The notes under the pieces: model-generated | The model's input: only the letters and a program-made list of their open reading frames with translations | Database searches by the model: none | Told to the model about the DNA's origin: nothing | Position numbers and translations under genes: made by a program | Part shown: positions 7,848 through 17,386 of the stretch, piece by piece | Position numbering within the stretch: the stretch's first letter is position 1 | Layout: each line of letters starts with the position of its first letter | From: JAFKKS01 sp050187875 | GTDB lineage: Bacteria > Pseudomonadota > Alphaproteobacteria > Rhizobiales > Xanthobacteraceae | NCBI GenBank assembly: GCA_050187875.1 | Contig: JBFWXB010000004.1 | Span: 62,001 to 126,000, forward strand | Length of the DNA stretch: 64,000 nucleotides | Direction of reading: 5' to 3'

Positions 7848-8635
7848 TGACCCGCACGAAGCTCCTGCTGCTCCAAGTCCTCGTCGCGGTCATCGGCATC
7901 GCGCTCTGGCATGTGCTCACGACCACGCCGATCTTCGGCGTGACGGTTCTGCCGCCGTTTTTCTTCTCGACGCCCAAGGACGTGATCAGTCGCATCGTGA
8001 CGTGGTTCGCCGATGGCTCGATCTGGCGGCATTTGTGGATCACGCTGCTCGAATCCATGCTCGCCTTTGTTATCGGCTCGGTCGCCGGCGTGCTGATCGG
8101 ATTCTGGTTTGCGCGTAAGCCGCTCGTCGCGGCGGTGTTCGACCCCTATGTGAAGATGGCGAACGCGCTGCCGCGCGTCGTGCTGGCGCCGATCTTCGCG
8201 CTCTGGCTCGGGCTCGGCATCTGGTCGAAGGTGGCGCTCGGCGTCACCCTCGTGTTCTTCATCGTGTTCTTCAACGTCTATCAGGGCGTGAAGGAAGTGA
8301 GCCTGACGGTTCTCTCCAACGCGCGCATGCTCGGCATGAACGAGCGCCAGCTCATGCGGCATGTCTATTGGCCCTCGGCATTGTCCTGGATGTTCTCCTC
8401 GCTGCATACGTCGGTCGGCTTCGCCGTCGTCGGCGCGGTCGTTGGCGAATATCTCGGATCGGCCGCCGGCCTCGGCTATCTCATCCAGCAGGCGGAAGGC
8501 GTGTTCGATGTCGCCGGCGTCTTTGCCGGGATGATCGTCCTCGCCGCTTTCGTCATCGCGATCGACGTCTGCGTCTCGTTGATCGAGAAGCGCCTGCTGG
8601 TCTGGCGACCCGTGGCGACTGAGGTGCGGACGTAA
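7847..8635 (+). CDS. ABC importer permease, NitT/TauT type
   Basis: 262 residues with about six hydrophobic segments, the first at residues 6-24 (LLLLQVLVAVIGIALWHVL). The EAA-like coupling loop is in the segment LTVLSNARMLGMNERQLMRHVYWPSAL, followed by the glycine-rich GAVVGEYLGSAAGLGYLI seen in TauC/SsuC-type permeases. Starts on the last base of the ATPase stop codon (TGATG), so the two are co-translated. Inner-membrane channel of the importer. Confidence 0.92.
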   Translation: MTRTKLLLLQVLVAVIGIALWHVLTTTPIFGVTVLPPFFFSTPKDVISRIVTWFADGSIWRHLWITLLESMLAFVIGSVAGVLIGFWFARKPLVAAVFDPYVKMANALPRVVLAPIFALWLGLGIWSKVALGVTLVFFIVFFNVYQGVKEVSLTVLSNARMLGMNERQLMRHVYWPSALSWMFSSLHTSVGFAVVGAVVGEYLGSAAGLGYLIQQAEGVFDVAGVFAGMIVLAAFVIAIDVCVSLIEKRLLVWRPVATEVRT

Positions 8636-8704
8636 TGCGGATTTGCGCGGTGCGTTTGCGCGGCCAAAGAGATCATGAAGAATGAAAGTTAAGGAGACTG
8701 AATC

Positions 8705-9727
8705 ATGAAAGGTCTGGTGAAGGTTTTCAGCGCTCTTGCGCTCGCTGGCATGCTGGCGACGTCGGCGCAGGCGCAGGGCGCCATCGAGAAGAAGGACATC
8801 ACGCTGGGCGTCGGCGGCAAGCCGCTGCTTTATTATTTGCCGCTGACGATCGCCGAGCAGCTCGGCTACTTCAAGGAGGCGGGCCTCAACGTCACGATCA
8901 CCGATTTCGGCGGCGGCGCGAAATCGCTGCAGTCGCTACTCGGCGGCTCGGCGGACGTTGTGACCGGCGCTTACGAGCACACGATCCGCATGCAGGTGAA
9001 GCATCAGCCGATCACCGCGGTGATCGAGCTTGGCCGCTTCCCCGGCATCGTTCTGGCGGTGAAGAAGGACAAGGCGGCGTCGTATAAGAGCGCGGCTGAC
9101 CTCAAGGGGATGAAGATCGGTGTCACGGCGCCGGGCTCCTCGACCAACTTCTTCGTCATGTATCTGATGGCGAAAGCAGGACTGAAGCCGACCGATGCGT
9201 CTTACATCGGCGTTGGCGGCGGGCCTTCGGCGGTCGCGGCGATCAAGAAGGGCGACATCGACGCGATCGCCAATCTCGATCCGGTGATCTCGAAGCTGGA
9301 GAAGGACGGCGACATCAAGGTCGTTGCCGACAGTCGCACGGAGGCGGGCAGCAAGGAAATCTTCGGCGGCTCGAACCCGGCGGCGGTGCTCTACGCCAAG
9401 CAGGACTTCATCGACAAGAATCCGAACACCGTGCAGGCGCTGGTGAACGCGTTCTACAAAACGCTGAAGTGGATGGAGAAGGCGACGCCCGAGGAGATCG
9501 CGGCGAAGGTGCCGGAGGCTTACCTTCTCGGCGACAAGGCGACCTATATCGCGGCGCTCAAGGCCAACAAGGAAGTCTACTCCCACACCGGCATCATCCC
9601 GGAAGCAGGCATGAAGTCGGCGCTCGATATGCTCGCTCAGTTCGACGACGAGTTGAAGAATGCGAAGGTCGATCTTGCCAAGACCTTCGACGGCCGCTTC
9701 GTGAAAAAGGCCGCCGGCGGCAGCTGA
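8705..9727 (+). CDS. ABC importer substrate-binding protein, NMT1/SsuA-like
   Basis: Periplasmic binding protein of the preceding ABC importer. 340 residues with a Sec signal peptide (residues 1-23, cleavage after AQAQ). The mature protein has the NMT1/THI5-like type II fold pattern: LGVGGKPLLYYLPLTIAEQ, GYFKEAGLNV, GGSADVVTGAYEHTI and GVTAPGSSTNFFVMYLM. This family binds sulfonates, nitrate, bicarbonate, or pyrimidine and thiamine precursors; the ligand here is unknown. A strong ribosome site (AAGGAG) precedes the ATG. The gene order ATPase-permease-binding protein is complete. Confidence 0.92.
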   Translation: MKGLVKVFSALALAGMLATSAQAQGAIEKKDITLGVGGKPLLYYLPLTIAEQLGYFKEAGLNVTITDFGGGAKSLQSLLGGSADVVTGAYEHTIRMQVKHQPITAVIELGRFPGIVLAVKKDKAASYKSAADLKGMKIGVTAPGSSTNFFVMYLMAKAGLKPTDASYIGVGGGPSAVAAIKKGDIDAIANLDPVISKLEKDGDIKVVADSRTEAGSKEIFGGSNPAAVLYAKQDFIDKNPNTVQALVNAFYKTLKWMEKATPEEIAAKVPEAYLLGDKATYIAALKANKEVYSHTGIIPEAGMKSALDMLAQFDDELKNAKVDLAKTFDGRFVKKAAGGS

Positions 9728-9749
9728 GCGGCCAAGGCATCATGCTTGA

Positions 9750-9776
9750 GGCGGGAGGCGCCATGCGTCTCCCGCC
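9750..9776 (+). terminator. Hairpin after the ABC importer
   Basis: GGCGGGAG (9750-9757) and CTCCCGCC (9769-9776) form a perfect 8-bp stem with an 11-base loop, 23 bases after the binding-protein stop. There is no T-run, so it may be a weak or Rho-assisted terminator or an mRNA 3'-end stabiliser. Confidence 0.5.
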
Positions 9777-9806
9777 ATGTCGCAGTGACGGTCGGAAAAG
9801 ATCGCG

Positions 9807-10661
9807 TTGAACATCCTCTCGATCCAGTCGCACGTCGCCTATGGTCATGTCGGGAACGATGCGGCGACGTTTCCGCTGCAGCGGATCGGTGTCGAGGTCT
9901 GGCGCGTCAACACCGTGCAGTTCTCGAACCACACCGGCTATGCCAAGTGGCGTGGCCGGGTTTTTGATGCAAAGGATATCGCGGAGGTCGTGCGCGGCAT
10001 CGAGGACTGCGGCGTTCTCGGCGAATGCGACGGCGTCATCTCCGGATACCTCGGCAGCGCCGAGATCGGCGAAGCCATTCTCGACAGCGTCGCGCGCGTG
10101 AAGCGTGCGAACCCGGCGGCGCATTACTGCTGTGATCCGGTGATCGGCGACGTCGGCAAAGGAGTCTTTGTGCGGCCGGGCGTCGCCGATTTCCTACGCG
10201 ACAAGGCGCTTTCCGTCGCGGACGTGATCACGCCGAACCAGTTTGAACTGGGGCAATTGTCCGGACGCGAAAGCGCAAGCACGGCGGACGCGCTGCGCGC
10301 GATTGACGCTTTGCACGCGAAAGGCCCGCGCATCGTGCTAGTCACATCCCTGCACACGCAGGAGACGCCCGACGGCGCCATCGATATGGCCGTGTCCGAC
10401 GGCAAGGAGCGGTTGCGCATCCGCACGCCGCGGCTCGAAATCGCGGCGAATGGTGCGGGTGACGCCATCGCCGCGCTTTTCTTTGCCCATTGGCTCCGCA
10501 ACGGATCGGTCGCCTCCGCTTTATCGGCGGCAGCCTCGTCGATCTACGGCATTTTGCGGCAGACATTGGAGGCGGGCGCGCGCGAAATGCTCCTCGTCGC
10601 CGCGCAGGAAGAGTTCGTCCAGCCGAGCCAGGTTTTCGAGCCGGAACGGTTCGGTCCATAA
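9807..10661 (+). CDS. pdxY: Pyridoxal kinase
   Basis: Salvage of vitamin B6: phosphorylates pyridoxal (and related vitamers) with ATP in the cytoplasm. 284 residues of the ribokinase superfamily; starts with TTG directly at the conserved N-terminus (NILSIQSHVAYGHVGN). VISGYLGSAEIG, CDPVIGD, ITPNQFELGQLSG and the anion-hole motif NGAGDAIAALFFAHW are diagnostic of PdxY/PdxK. First gene of a close-packed run with phzF-like, Nudix and PPK2 genes. Confidence 0.92.
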   Translation: MNILSIQSHVAYGHVGNDAATFPLQRIGVEVWRVNTVQFSNHTGYAKWRGRVFDAKDIAEVVRGIEDCGVLGECDGVISGYLGSAEIGEAILDSVARVKRANPAAHYCCDPVIGDVGKGVFVRPGVADFLRDKALSVADVITPNQFELGQLSGRESASTADALRAIDALHAKGPRIVLVTSLHTQETPDGAIDMAVSDGKERLRIRTPRLEIAANGAGDAIAALFFAHWLRNGSVASALSAAASSIYGILRQTLEAGAREMLLVAAQEEFVQPSQVFEPERFGP

Positions 10662-10670
10662 CGTGGAGAA

Positions 10671-11563
<893 letters not shown>

Positions 11564-11567
<4 letters not shown>

Positions 11568-12310
11568 CACTGCCGAAGCCCCAGATCATGGACGGCGCCG
11601 CGGCGGATTGGCCGGTCGTTTCCATCCGGCACCTCGATCTCAAATTTATGCCGCGGGCTTGGCCGTTCTCCGAAAAACGCCGGCAGGAGATCGACGACTA
11701 TTTCGCCGCTCGCCAGCGTGACAATCCCGCCCTCTGGAACGGCCGAGTGCTGGCGATGCATACCTTCGGCATTCACGGCGATACGCTGTGCGGCGCTTAT
11801 CTTGAGACCGACTTTGCGAGCTTCCTCGCGTGGCGGGATTGGGACTTTCCCGATGCGCACATGCGAAACTGTTTCGGCATGGCGGCGCTGCTCAGTCGCG
11901 ATGGCGCCTTTCTCCTCGGTGTCATGGGGCCGCACACCGCAAATCCCGGCCGCGCCTATTTTCCGGCGGGCACGCCGGACCTCTCCGACATCGTCGGCGA
12001 TCGTGTCGACATTGAAGGAAATATTCGTCGCGAATTGATGGAAGAGACAGGCCTCGACATGCATGCATTGCGGGCCGAGCCGGACTGGCACGTCGTTCTT
12101 GCCGGCCCGCGCATCGCATTGATGAAGGTCTTGCAGGCGCCGGACGATGCTGCGACGCTGCGCGCCCGCATGCTCGCACATATTGCTGCCGATCGAGAAC
12201 CCGAACTGTCCGACATTCGCATTGTGCGAGAGCCGCGCGATCTCGATGCGGCGGTTCCCTCCCACATGACGGCCTTTCTGCGAAGCGCATGGAGGCGCGA
12301 TCGCCAATGA
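11564..12310 (+). CDS. Nudix-domain hydrolase
   Basis: 248 residues from GTG 11564, which overlaps the previous stop (GTGA) and has AGGAA upstream; the open frame extends further 5' only as an overlap of the phzF-like gene. The catalytic half of the Nudix box, RRELMEETGLDMH, is intact at about residues 155-167, but the upstream glutamate expected seven residues before the arginine is not in place. The N-terminal ~120 residues are a variable domain. Likely hydrolyses a nucleoside-diphosphate-linked or capped substrate; which one is unknown. Confidence 0.8.
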
Positions 12311-13224
12311 AAGACGCGCTGCTCTCACCCGGCATCGTCAAGCGCTTCCGCGTGGAAAACGGCAGCCGCTTCAAGCTCGCGTCCGTCGATCCCGACGATA
12401 TCGCAGGGCTGGATCTTGATAAGTACAAAGCCAAGAAGCTCCTTCGCGCAGGCGTCAAACGCCTCCGTGAATGGCAGGAGCGGCTTTACGCGCAGGATCG
12501 GTGGGCGATTCTCGTCATTCTTCAGGCGATGGATAGCGCCGGCAAGGATGGCGTCGTCGAGCACGTGATGTCGGGCATCAACCCGCAGGGCTGCGACGTC
12601 TATTCCTTCAAAGCGCCAAGCGCGCAGGAACTCGACCACGATTTTCTGTGGCGCACGTCGAAATGCGTGCCGGAGCGCGGTCGCATCGGCATCTTCAATC
12701 GCTCATACTATGAGGAGACGCTCGTCGTTCGCGTCCATCCGGAAATCCTGGCGCGAGAGAAGCTGCCGCCGTCGCTGGTCGGTGACGACATCTGGAAGCA
12801 GCGGTTCGAGGATATCAACGGCTTCGAACGCTACCTCGCCCGCAACGGCATCGTTCCGATCAAGTTCTTCCTGCACATCTCCAGGGAGGAGCAGCGCCAG
12901 CGTTTCCTCGCCCGCATCGATGAGCCGGACAAGCATTGGAAGTTCTCCATGGGCGACATCGCCGAGCGCAAGCTCTGGGATCGTTACATGCACGCCTACG
13001 AGGACATGGTGCGCAATACGGCGAGCCGCGAGGCGCCGTGGTACGTCGTGCCCGCCAATCACAAATGGTTCGCGCGTTTGTTCGTCGCCGCCGCGATCGC
13101 CGAGCATATGGAGCGGCTCAATCTGCAGTTTCCGACCGTCAGCGACGCGGCGCTCGCGGAGATGCGCGCGGCGCGCGACGCCCTCCTCGCCGAGGAGCCG
13201 TCGGACAAAAAGCGTCGGAAATGA
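12307..13224 (+). CDS. Polyphosphate kinase 2 family protein
   Basis: Transfers phosphate between polyphosphate and (d)NMP/NDP. 305 residues from ATG 12307, which overlaps the Nudix stop (ATGA) and is 11 bases after GGAGG; an in-frame ATG at 12289 is less likely. Walker A-like LQAMDSAGKDG, the lid/arginine region FNRSYYEETLVVRVHPE and the KHWKFSMGDIAERKLWDRY block are those of single-domain PPK2 proteins. Whether it prefers AMP, ADP or both is not decidable here. Last gene of the pdxY run. Confidence 0.9.
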   Translation: MKDALLSPGIVKRFRVENGSRFKLASVDPDDIAGLDLDKYKAKKLLRAGVKRLREWQERLYAQDRWAILVILQAMDSAGKDGVVEHVMSGINPQGCDVYSFKAPSAQELDHDFLWRTSKCVPERGRIGIFNRSYYEETLVVRVHPEILAREKLPPSLVGDDIWKQRFEDINGFERYLARNGIVPIKFFLHISREEQRQRFLARIDEPDKHWKFSMGDIAERKLWDRYMHAYEDMVRNTASREAPWYVVPANHKWFARLFVAAAIAEHMERLNLQFPTVSDAALAEMRAARDALLAEEPSDKKRRK

Positions 13225-13229
13225 GCGCA

Positions 13230-13343
13230 CTCCCTCTCCCCTGCGGGGAGAGGGTTGGGGTGAGGGGGCTCAGTCTTTTCGAACGGCCGTACGCCCTCAC
13301 CCGGCACGCTTCGCGTGCCGACCTCTCCCCACGGGAGAGGTGA
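13230..13343. repeat. CTCTCCCC-type dispersed inverted repeat
   Basis: Begins six bases after the PPK2 stop. Contains a hairpin at 13234-13253 (CTCTCCCCTGCGGGGAGAG core), an internal inverted pair GGGTGAGGG/CCCTCACCC, a GGCACGC-TTC-GCGTGCC hairpin, and closes with CTCTCCCC-ACGGGAGAGG. This composite palindrome is a common intergenic repeat type in GC-rich proteobacteria. It probably also ends PPK2 transcription, since it is the only structure between convergent genes. Confidence 0.8.
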
Positions 13344-13376
13344 AGAGCGGCCGGGCGTTCCTGATCCGCCGCTTCT

Positions 13377-13634
13377 TCAGCGATACCCGTAGCGATGTTT
13401 GAGGGCGGCGAGGGCGCTCACCGCAGCGCCGCCATGCCCGGCGTCACATGTCTGCGTGACCTTCGCGAGTTCCGGCAGCATGCGGTTGTAGACCGACCGG
13501 TTGACGTTGCCGGTCTGCGCATCGCTGTCGATGATGCGGCGAAACTCGCTGATCGCGCCGTGACATTCGCCTTGGGCCGCGGCCGGGCCGGCGAGAACGA
13601 TCGGAACGAGCGTGAAAAGCAGCCAGCGCGGCAT
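13377..13634 (-). CDS. Small exported protein of unknown function
   Basis: 85 residues: a Sec signal peptide (MPRWLLFTLVPIVLAGPAAAQG, cleavage after AAAQ likely) and a ~64-residue mature part with two cysteines (in GECHG and TQTCDAGH) that could form one disulfide. TGGAGA lies about ten bases before the ATG. Periplasmic location is inferred from the signal. No function recognised. Confidence 0.75.
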   Translation of the reverse strand: MPRWLLFTLVPIVLAGPAAAQGECHGAISEFRRIIDSDAQTGNVNRSVYNRMLPELAKVTQTCDAGHGGAAVSALAALKHRYGYR

Positions 13635-13895
13635 CGATTGTCTCCAGCGGGTAGTGAAGCGCCCTTGCCGCGATGTTAAGCAAATTTTCCGAGTCGGCGA
13701 GGCCTATTGAGGGTACGGGAAATGGCGCGCCCTTGCGCCCGGGGCGGCCTTTCCGCTAGAAGGGCAGGGCGTGAGGGCTGCTGCGCCGCAATGACGGGGC
13801 CAGCCGGACAGGGATTTGGAATGTCGATCCGACGCGACAGCTGCTTGAAGGGCCGGTCAGCCGCCATGGCTGCGTCCGGCCTCGCGCCGTCGCGC

Positions 13896-13964
13896 ATGCA
13901 TTCCCCCATGTTGCTTTCCGCGTCCAAGCTTATCGGCGGTCTCCTTCTGCTTATCAGCCCCTGA
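13896..13964 (+). CDS. leuA leader peptide
   Basis: A short frame upstream of leuA with leucine control codons: 22 residues from ATG 13896 (or 18 from ATG 13908) ending ...SASKLIGGLLLLISP. It holds a run of four Leu codons (CTC CTT CTG CTT) and seven Leu in total. A longer start at ATG 13821 with a better ribosome site (AGGGA) is also in frame. The position, 103 bases before leuA, and the regulatory amino acid make a leader peptide very likely; the exact start is open. Confidence 0.75.
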   Translation: MHSPMLLSASKLIGGLLLLISP

Positions 13965-14042
13965 GGGCCGGCTGGGCGTGCGCGCCTGGGCACTCAGGGG
14001 ATCGGACGGCAAACGGAACCTCCGCGGCGCCGCAGGGCCGGC
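13958..14042 (+). promoter_or_regulatory. leuA leader RNA structures
   Basis: CCCCTGAG (13958-13965, containing the leader stop codon) pairs perfectly with CTCAGGGG (13993-14000), enclosing a GC-rich region. GCCGGC at 13967-13972 can alternatively pair with GCCGGC at 14037-14042. Such mutually exclusive pairings fit attenuation, but I see no T-run after any hairpin, so the switch may work on translation or through Rho rather than an intrinsic terminator. Confidence 0.5.
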
Positions 14043-14066
14043 GCGCATGACAGAAGGACGACTTTC

Positions 14067-15629
14067 ATGAGCACGCAACCGGGATCCGAGAAGGATCGCG
14101 TCATCATTTTCGACACCACCTTGCGCGACGGGGAGCAGTGCCCCGGCGCGACGATGACCTTCGAGGAAAAGCTCGAAGTCGCCGAGATGCTCGACGATAT
14201 GGGCGTCGACGTCATCGAGGCCGGCTTTCCGATTTCCTCCGAGGGTGATTTCCAGGCGGTCCAGGAGATTGCACGGCGTTCGAAGAATGCCGTCATCGCC
14301 GGCCTCTCGCGCGTCAACCCGAAAGACATCGACCGCTGCGCCGAGGCGGTGAAGGTCGCAAAGCGCGGCCGCATCCACACCGTGATCGCGACCTCACCGC
14401 TTCACATGAAGGTGAAGCTGAACATGACGCCCGAGCAGGTGATCGAATCCTCGATCATCAATGTCACGCGCGCGCGCAACCATATCGACGACGTGGAGTG
14501 GTCCGCCGAGGACGGCACCCGCAGCGAGATGGACTTCCTCTGTCGCATCGTCGAGGCCGTGATCAAGGCCGGCGCGACGACCGTCAATATCCCCGACACG
14601 GTCGGCTACACGACGCCGGATGAGTATGCGGCGTTCATGCGCACGCTCATTGAGCGCGTGCCGAATTCGGATAAGGCGATCTTCTCCGTGCATTGCCACA
14701 ACGATCTCGGCATGGCGGTCGCGAATTCGCTCGCCGGAGTCGTTGGCGGGGCGCGGCAGGTGGAGTGCACGATCAACGGCATCGGCGAGCGCGCGGGCAA
14801 TGCGGCGCTCGAAGAGATCGTCATGGCGATGAATGTCCGTCGCGACAAATATCCCTACTGGAACAAGATCGACACGACGATGCTCACGCGCGCATCGAAG
14901 CTCGTATCGGTCGCGACCTCATTCCCGGTGCAGTACAACAAGGCGATCGTCGGCCGGAACGCCTTCGCGCATGAGAGCGGCATTCATCAGGACGGCGTGC
15001 TGAAGAACGCGCAGACCTACGAGATTATGACGCCCGAGAGCGTCGGCGTGAAGCAGTCCTCGCTCGTCCTCGGCAAGCATTCGGGGCGTCATGCGTTCAT
15101 CCATAAGCTGGAGGAGCTGGGCTACAAGCTCGCTGCCAACCAGCTGGAAGACGCGTTCGTGCGCATGAAAGCGCTCGCCGACCGCAAGAAGCACGTCTAC
15201 GACGAAGATATCGAGGCGCTGGTCGACGAAGGCATCGCGACGGCGCAGGACCGCATCAAGCTCGTTTCGCTGAGCGTCATCGCGGGAACGCATGGACCGC
15301 AGCGCGCGACCATGAAGCTCGACATCGATGGAAAGATCGTGGTCGAGGAGGCGGAGGGGAATGGCCCGGTCGACGCGACCTTCAACGCCATCAAAGCGCT
15401 GGTCCCGCACGAGGTGGTGCTCGAGCTCTACCAGGTCCATGCCGTGACGGAAGGGACGGATGCGCAGGCGGAGGTCTCGGTGCGCCTGTCTGAGAACGGC
15501 AAATCCGTCACCGCCAAGGGCGCCGACCCGGACACGCTCGTCGCCTCGGCCAAGGCCTATCTCGGCGCCCTCAACCGCCTGATGATCAAACGGCAGAGCC
15601 GCAATTTCGAATCGATGGCGGCGCAATAG
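14067..15629 (+). CDS. leuA: 2-isopropylmalate synthase
   Basis: First committed step of leucine synthesis: condenses acetyl-CoA with 2-ketoisovalerate. 520 residues, typical of the short bacterial form. FDTTLRDGEQCPGATM at the N-terminus carries the metal-binding aspartate and catalytic arginine of the TIM barrel; HCHNDLGMAVANSLAG supplies the HxH metal ligands; GRNAFAHESGIHQDGVLK lies in the linker; the C-terminal ~130 residues form the leucine-binding regulatory domain. Preceded by a Leu-rich leader peptide, followed by a 15-bp terminator stem. Confidence 0.97.
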   Translation: MSTQPGSEKDRVIIFDTTLRDGEQCPGATMTFEEKLEVAEMLDDMGVDVIEAGFPISSEGDFQAVQEIARRSKNAVIAGLSRVNPKDIDRCAEAVKVAKRGRIHTVIATSPLHMKVKLNMTPEQVIESSIINVTRARNHIDDVEWSAEDGTRSEMDFLCRIVEAVIKAGATTVNIPDTVGYTTPDEYAAFMRTLIERVPNSDKAIFSVHCHNDLGMAVANSLAGVVGGARQVECTINGIGERAGNAALEEIVMAMNVRRDKYPYWNKIDTTMLTRASKLVSVATSFPVQYNKAIVGRNAFAHESGIHQDGVLKNAQTYEIMTPESVGVKQSSLVLGKHSGRHAFIHKLEELGYKLAANQLEDAFVRMKALADRKKHVYDEDIEALVDEGIATAQDRIKLVSLSVIAGTHGPQRATMKLDIDGKIVVEEAEGNGPVDATFNAIKALVPHEVVLELYQVHAVTEGTDAQAEVSVRLSENGKSVTAKGADPDTLVASAKAYLGALNRLMIKRQSRNFESMAAQ

Positions 15630-15655
15630 CCTCGCCGTAAAGCACGGCGCGAACC

Positions 15656-15691
15656 GCAAGCCCGGCCGACAAAGCCGTCGGCCGGGCTTGC
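15656..15691 (+). terminator. Terminator hairpin after leuA
   Basis: GCAAGCCCGGCCGAC (15656-15670) and GTCGGCCGGGCTTGC (15677-15691) form a perfect 15-bp stem with a 6-base loop, 26 bases after the leuA stop. The downstream tract GCTCTTTAT is only weakly T-rich. Confidence 0.8.
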
Positions 15692-15845
15692 GCTCTTTAT
15701 GATTGTGGTGGTGAGGTGGCGATTTTATCGCCTAAAAATGTCTAAGTCCCTGATATGTTACAATAATTTACAGAATTTGACTTGGCGTATTGGAACCGTC
15801 CCGTTAGAAACTCCGCATCCACAAAACGCGGGACGGAGATTAAGC

Positions 15846-16265
15846 ATGCGAGCGGCAGCTGTTGCGGCCATTGTAGGACTTCTGACCTTCGGTGCGGCAG
15901 GAGTGCCTGCATTCGACGCGCAACCGGCGGCGGCGCAGTCGGGCTTTGTCCTCACGGAAGGCCATATCGCCCAGGCCAAGGCAGCCTTGCACCTCACGCC
16001 TTCGCAGGAGCGCCATTGGCCGGCCGTGGCGGCCGCTATGCGCGGCGTGATCCGTGCCCAGGCGCGCGACGAGTCCTCCGAGTCCGACGGCATGGTCTCG
16101 CGCATCCGCAGCCGTGCCGCTTCGATCTCCGCCACGACGGCAAGCGTGCGGCGCCTGATCGCGGCGGCGCGTCCGCTGATCCGCAGTCTCGATGCCGAAC
16201 AGCGCCAGAATGCCCAGGCGATGGCGCGTTCGATGGGCTTTACCCAGCTCGCGTCGGTTCTCTGA
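15846..16265 (+). CDS. Small periplasmic LTxxQ-like (Spy/CpxP-type) protein
   Basis: 139 residues from ATG 15846: signal peptide (MRAAAVAAIVGLLTFGAAGV..., cleavage near AAAQ), then an all-helical protein. LHLTPSQERHWPAV and LDAEQRQNAQAMA are the two LTxxQ-type repeats seen in Spy/CpxP-like periplasmic chaperones and sensors. The open frame reaches 49 codons further upstream, but those are lysine/asparagine-rich and precede the signal peptide, so they are not counted. A role in envelope stress or metal sensing is a family-level inference only. Confidence 0.75.
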   Translation: MRAAAVAAIVGLLTFGAAGVPAFDAQPAAAQSGFVLTEGHIAQAKAALHLTPSQERHWPAVAAAMRGVIRAQARDESSESDGMVSRIRSRAASISATTASVRRLIAAARPLIRSLDAEQRQNAQAMARSMGFTQLASVL

Positions 16266-16298
16266 GCGAGGCAGGGTTCTCTCTCACGCGGTGATATT

Positions 16299-16330
16299 CG
16301 GCCTCGTTCCACAGGAGCGGGGCCGTTTTC
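16299..16330 (+). terminator. Rho-independent terminator
   Basis: CGGCCTCGTTCC (16299-16310), loop ACA, GGAGCGGGGCCG (16314-16325): 12 paired positions counting G-T wobbles, followed by TTTTCTT. Ends transcription of the LTxxQ-like gene before the tRNA. Confidence 0.8.
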
Positions 16331-16412
16331 TTGTCCGGCGTTCGGCTTTGCTGGACAGCCTATGTATGAGTTGCTACAGGACCCCGCGCGGAATTTCCGC
16401 GCATTGGTGGCC

Positions 16413-16488
<76 letters not shown>

Positions 16489-16513
16489 AACCTCCTCAGA
16501 TTTGATCCTGGAC

Positions 16514-17293
16514 TTATCGTGTTTGAGGCGGCGGCGGATTGTGCTCCGCGGTCTCCTCCGGCGGCGATACGAGGGCCTGCGCGGTCCCCGCGGCGTGCTC
16601 TTCGCGGCGCTTGGCGATGAGATACCAGACCGTCCGCAGCACGATCCACGCGCCGATGACGGAAAGGACGAAACGCAGCCCGACGAGGGTCAGGGCCGCT
16701 TGTCCCAGGAAGAAGATCAGCGCGCTCCAGAACCCGAACCACAGCGCGGCGGCGGGGACAGTGTAGAGCGCGAACGACGATAGCGGCAGATGCAGGATGC
16801 CGGCCGCCGTCGAAATCAGCGACGCGACGTTGATCTGCCAATAGGTCATGAAAATCGCGCTGAGGCCGTATCGGTTGAGCCGCCGCTGCGCATTGTCGAG
16901 CGGCTCCTTTAGCCCGAAAGCGAGCAGCAGGCGGTACCAGCCGTATTTGCCGACGAAGTAGTTGGTGAAGTAGGCGATCCATAAGCCCACGACCGTCGTC
17001 GCCCAGACCTCGACAACGCGCGCGACGTCCTGCCCCGCCATGATGAGGCCGAGCACGATGACCAGCGTGCCCGGTGCATACCAGCCGATCACCAGCAGGC
17101 CCTCCAGCACCGCTGAGATGAGAATCGTAAGAAGGCCGTAGCGCTCGAAAAAATCCTTGGCGATCTCGATCAACCGCTCCTGCGAGGGAAGGTCGATGAA
17201 GATCCAGACAAGGTACAGCGAGAGGAAAACGGCGAAGAGCGTCAGCGGAACGATCAGCAGCTTCACGAGCGGATGCTGCACCAATACCCCCAA
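16514..17293 (-). CDS. DedA/VTT-domain membrane protein
   Basis: 259 residues with about six hydrophobic segments, the first at residues 11-33 (LLIVPLTLFAVFLSLYLVW). The central part has DedA-family features: EGLLVIGWYAPGTLVIVLG (the re-entrant, glycine/proline-containing helix) and TNYFVGKYGWYRLL. The C-terminal ~35 residues are a hydrophilic proline-rich tail. DedA proteins act in the inner membrane, several as lipid transporters or scramblases; the substrate here is unknown. Last gene of the minus-strand group that starts with the GNAT gene. Confidence 0.78.
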   Translation of the reverse strand: MGVLVQHPLVKLLIVPLTLFAVFLSLYLVWIFIDLPSQERLIEIAKDFFERYGLLTILISAVLEGLLVIGWYAPGTLVIVLGLIMAGQDVARVVEVWATTVVGLWIAYFTNYFVGKYGWYRLLLAFGLKEPLDNAQRRLNRYGLSAIFMTYWQINVASLISTAAGILHLPLSSFALYTVPAAALWFGFWSALIFFLGQAALTLVGLRFVLSVIGAWIVLRTVWYLIAKRREEHAAGTAQALVSPPEETAEHNPPPPQTR

Positions 17294-17386
17294 AGAATTT
17301 CAGCCCCGGGGGAGGAAAGCATCTTGAGGGTGGGCGGTAAAGGTCGTTGCTCTCAATGGGTCGAAGCGGAGACTGCAACCAAAGTC

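Noticed and set aside
13230..13343. Possible CRISPR array
   Set aside because: The repeated blocks are inverted, not direct, with no regular spacers and no cas genes in the window.
15718..15732. Short hairpin GGCGAT-TTT-ATCGCC after leuA as a second terminator
   Set aside because: Only 6 bp and followed by TAAAAATG rather than a T-run; the 15-bp stem at 15656-15691 is the better candidate.
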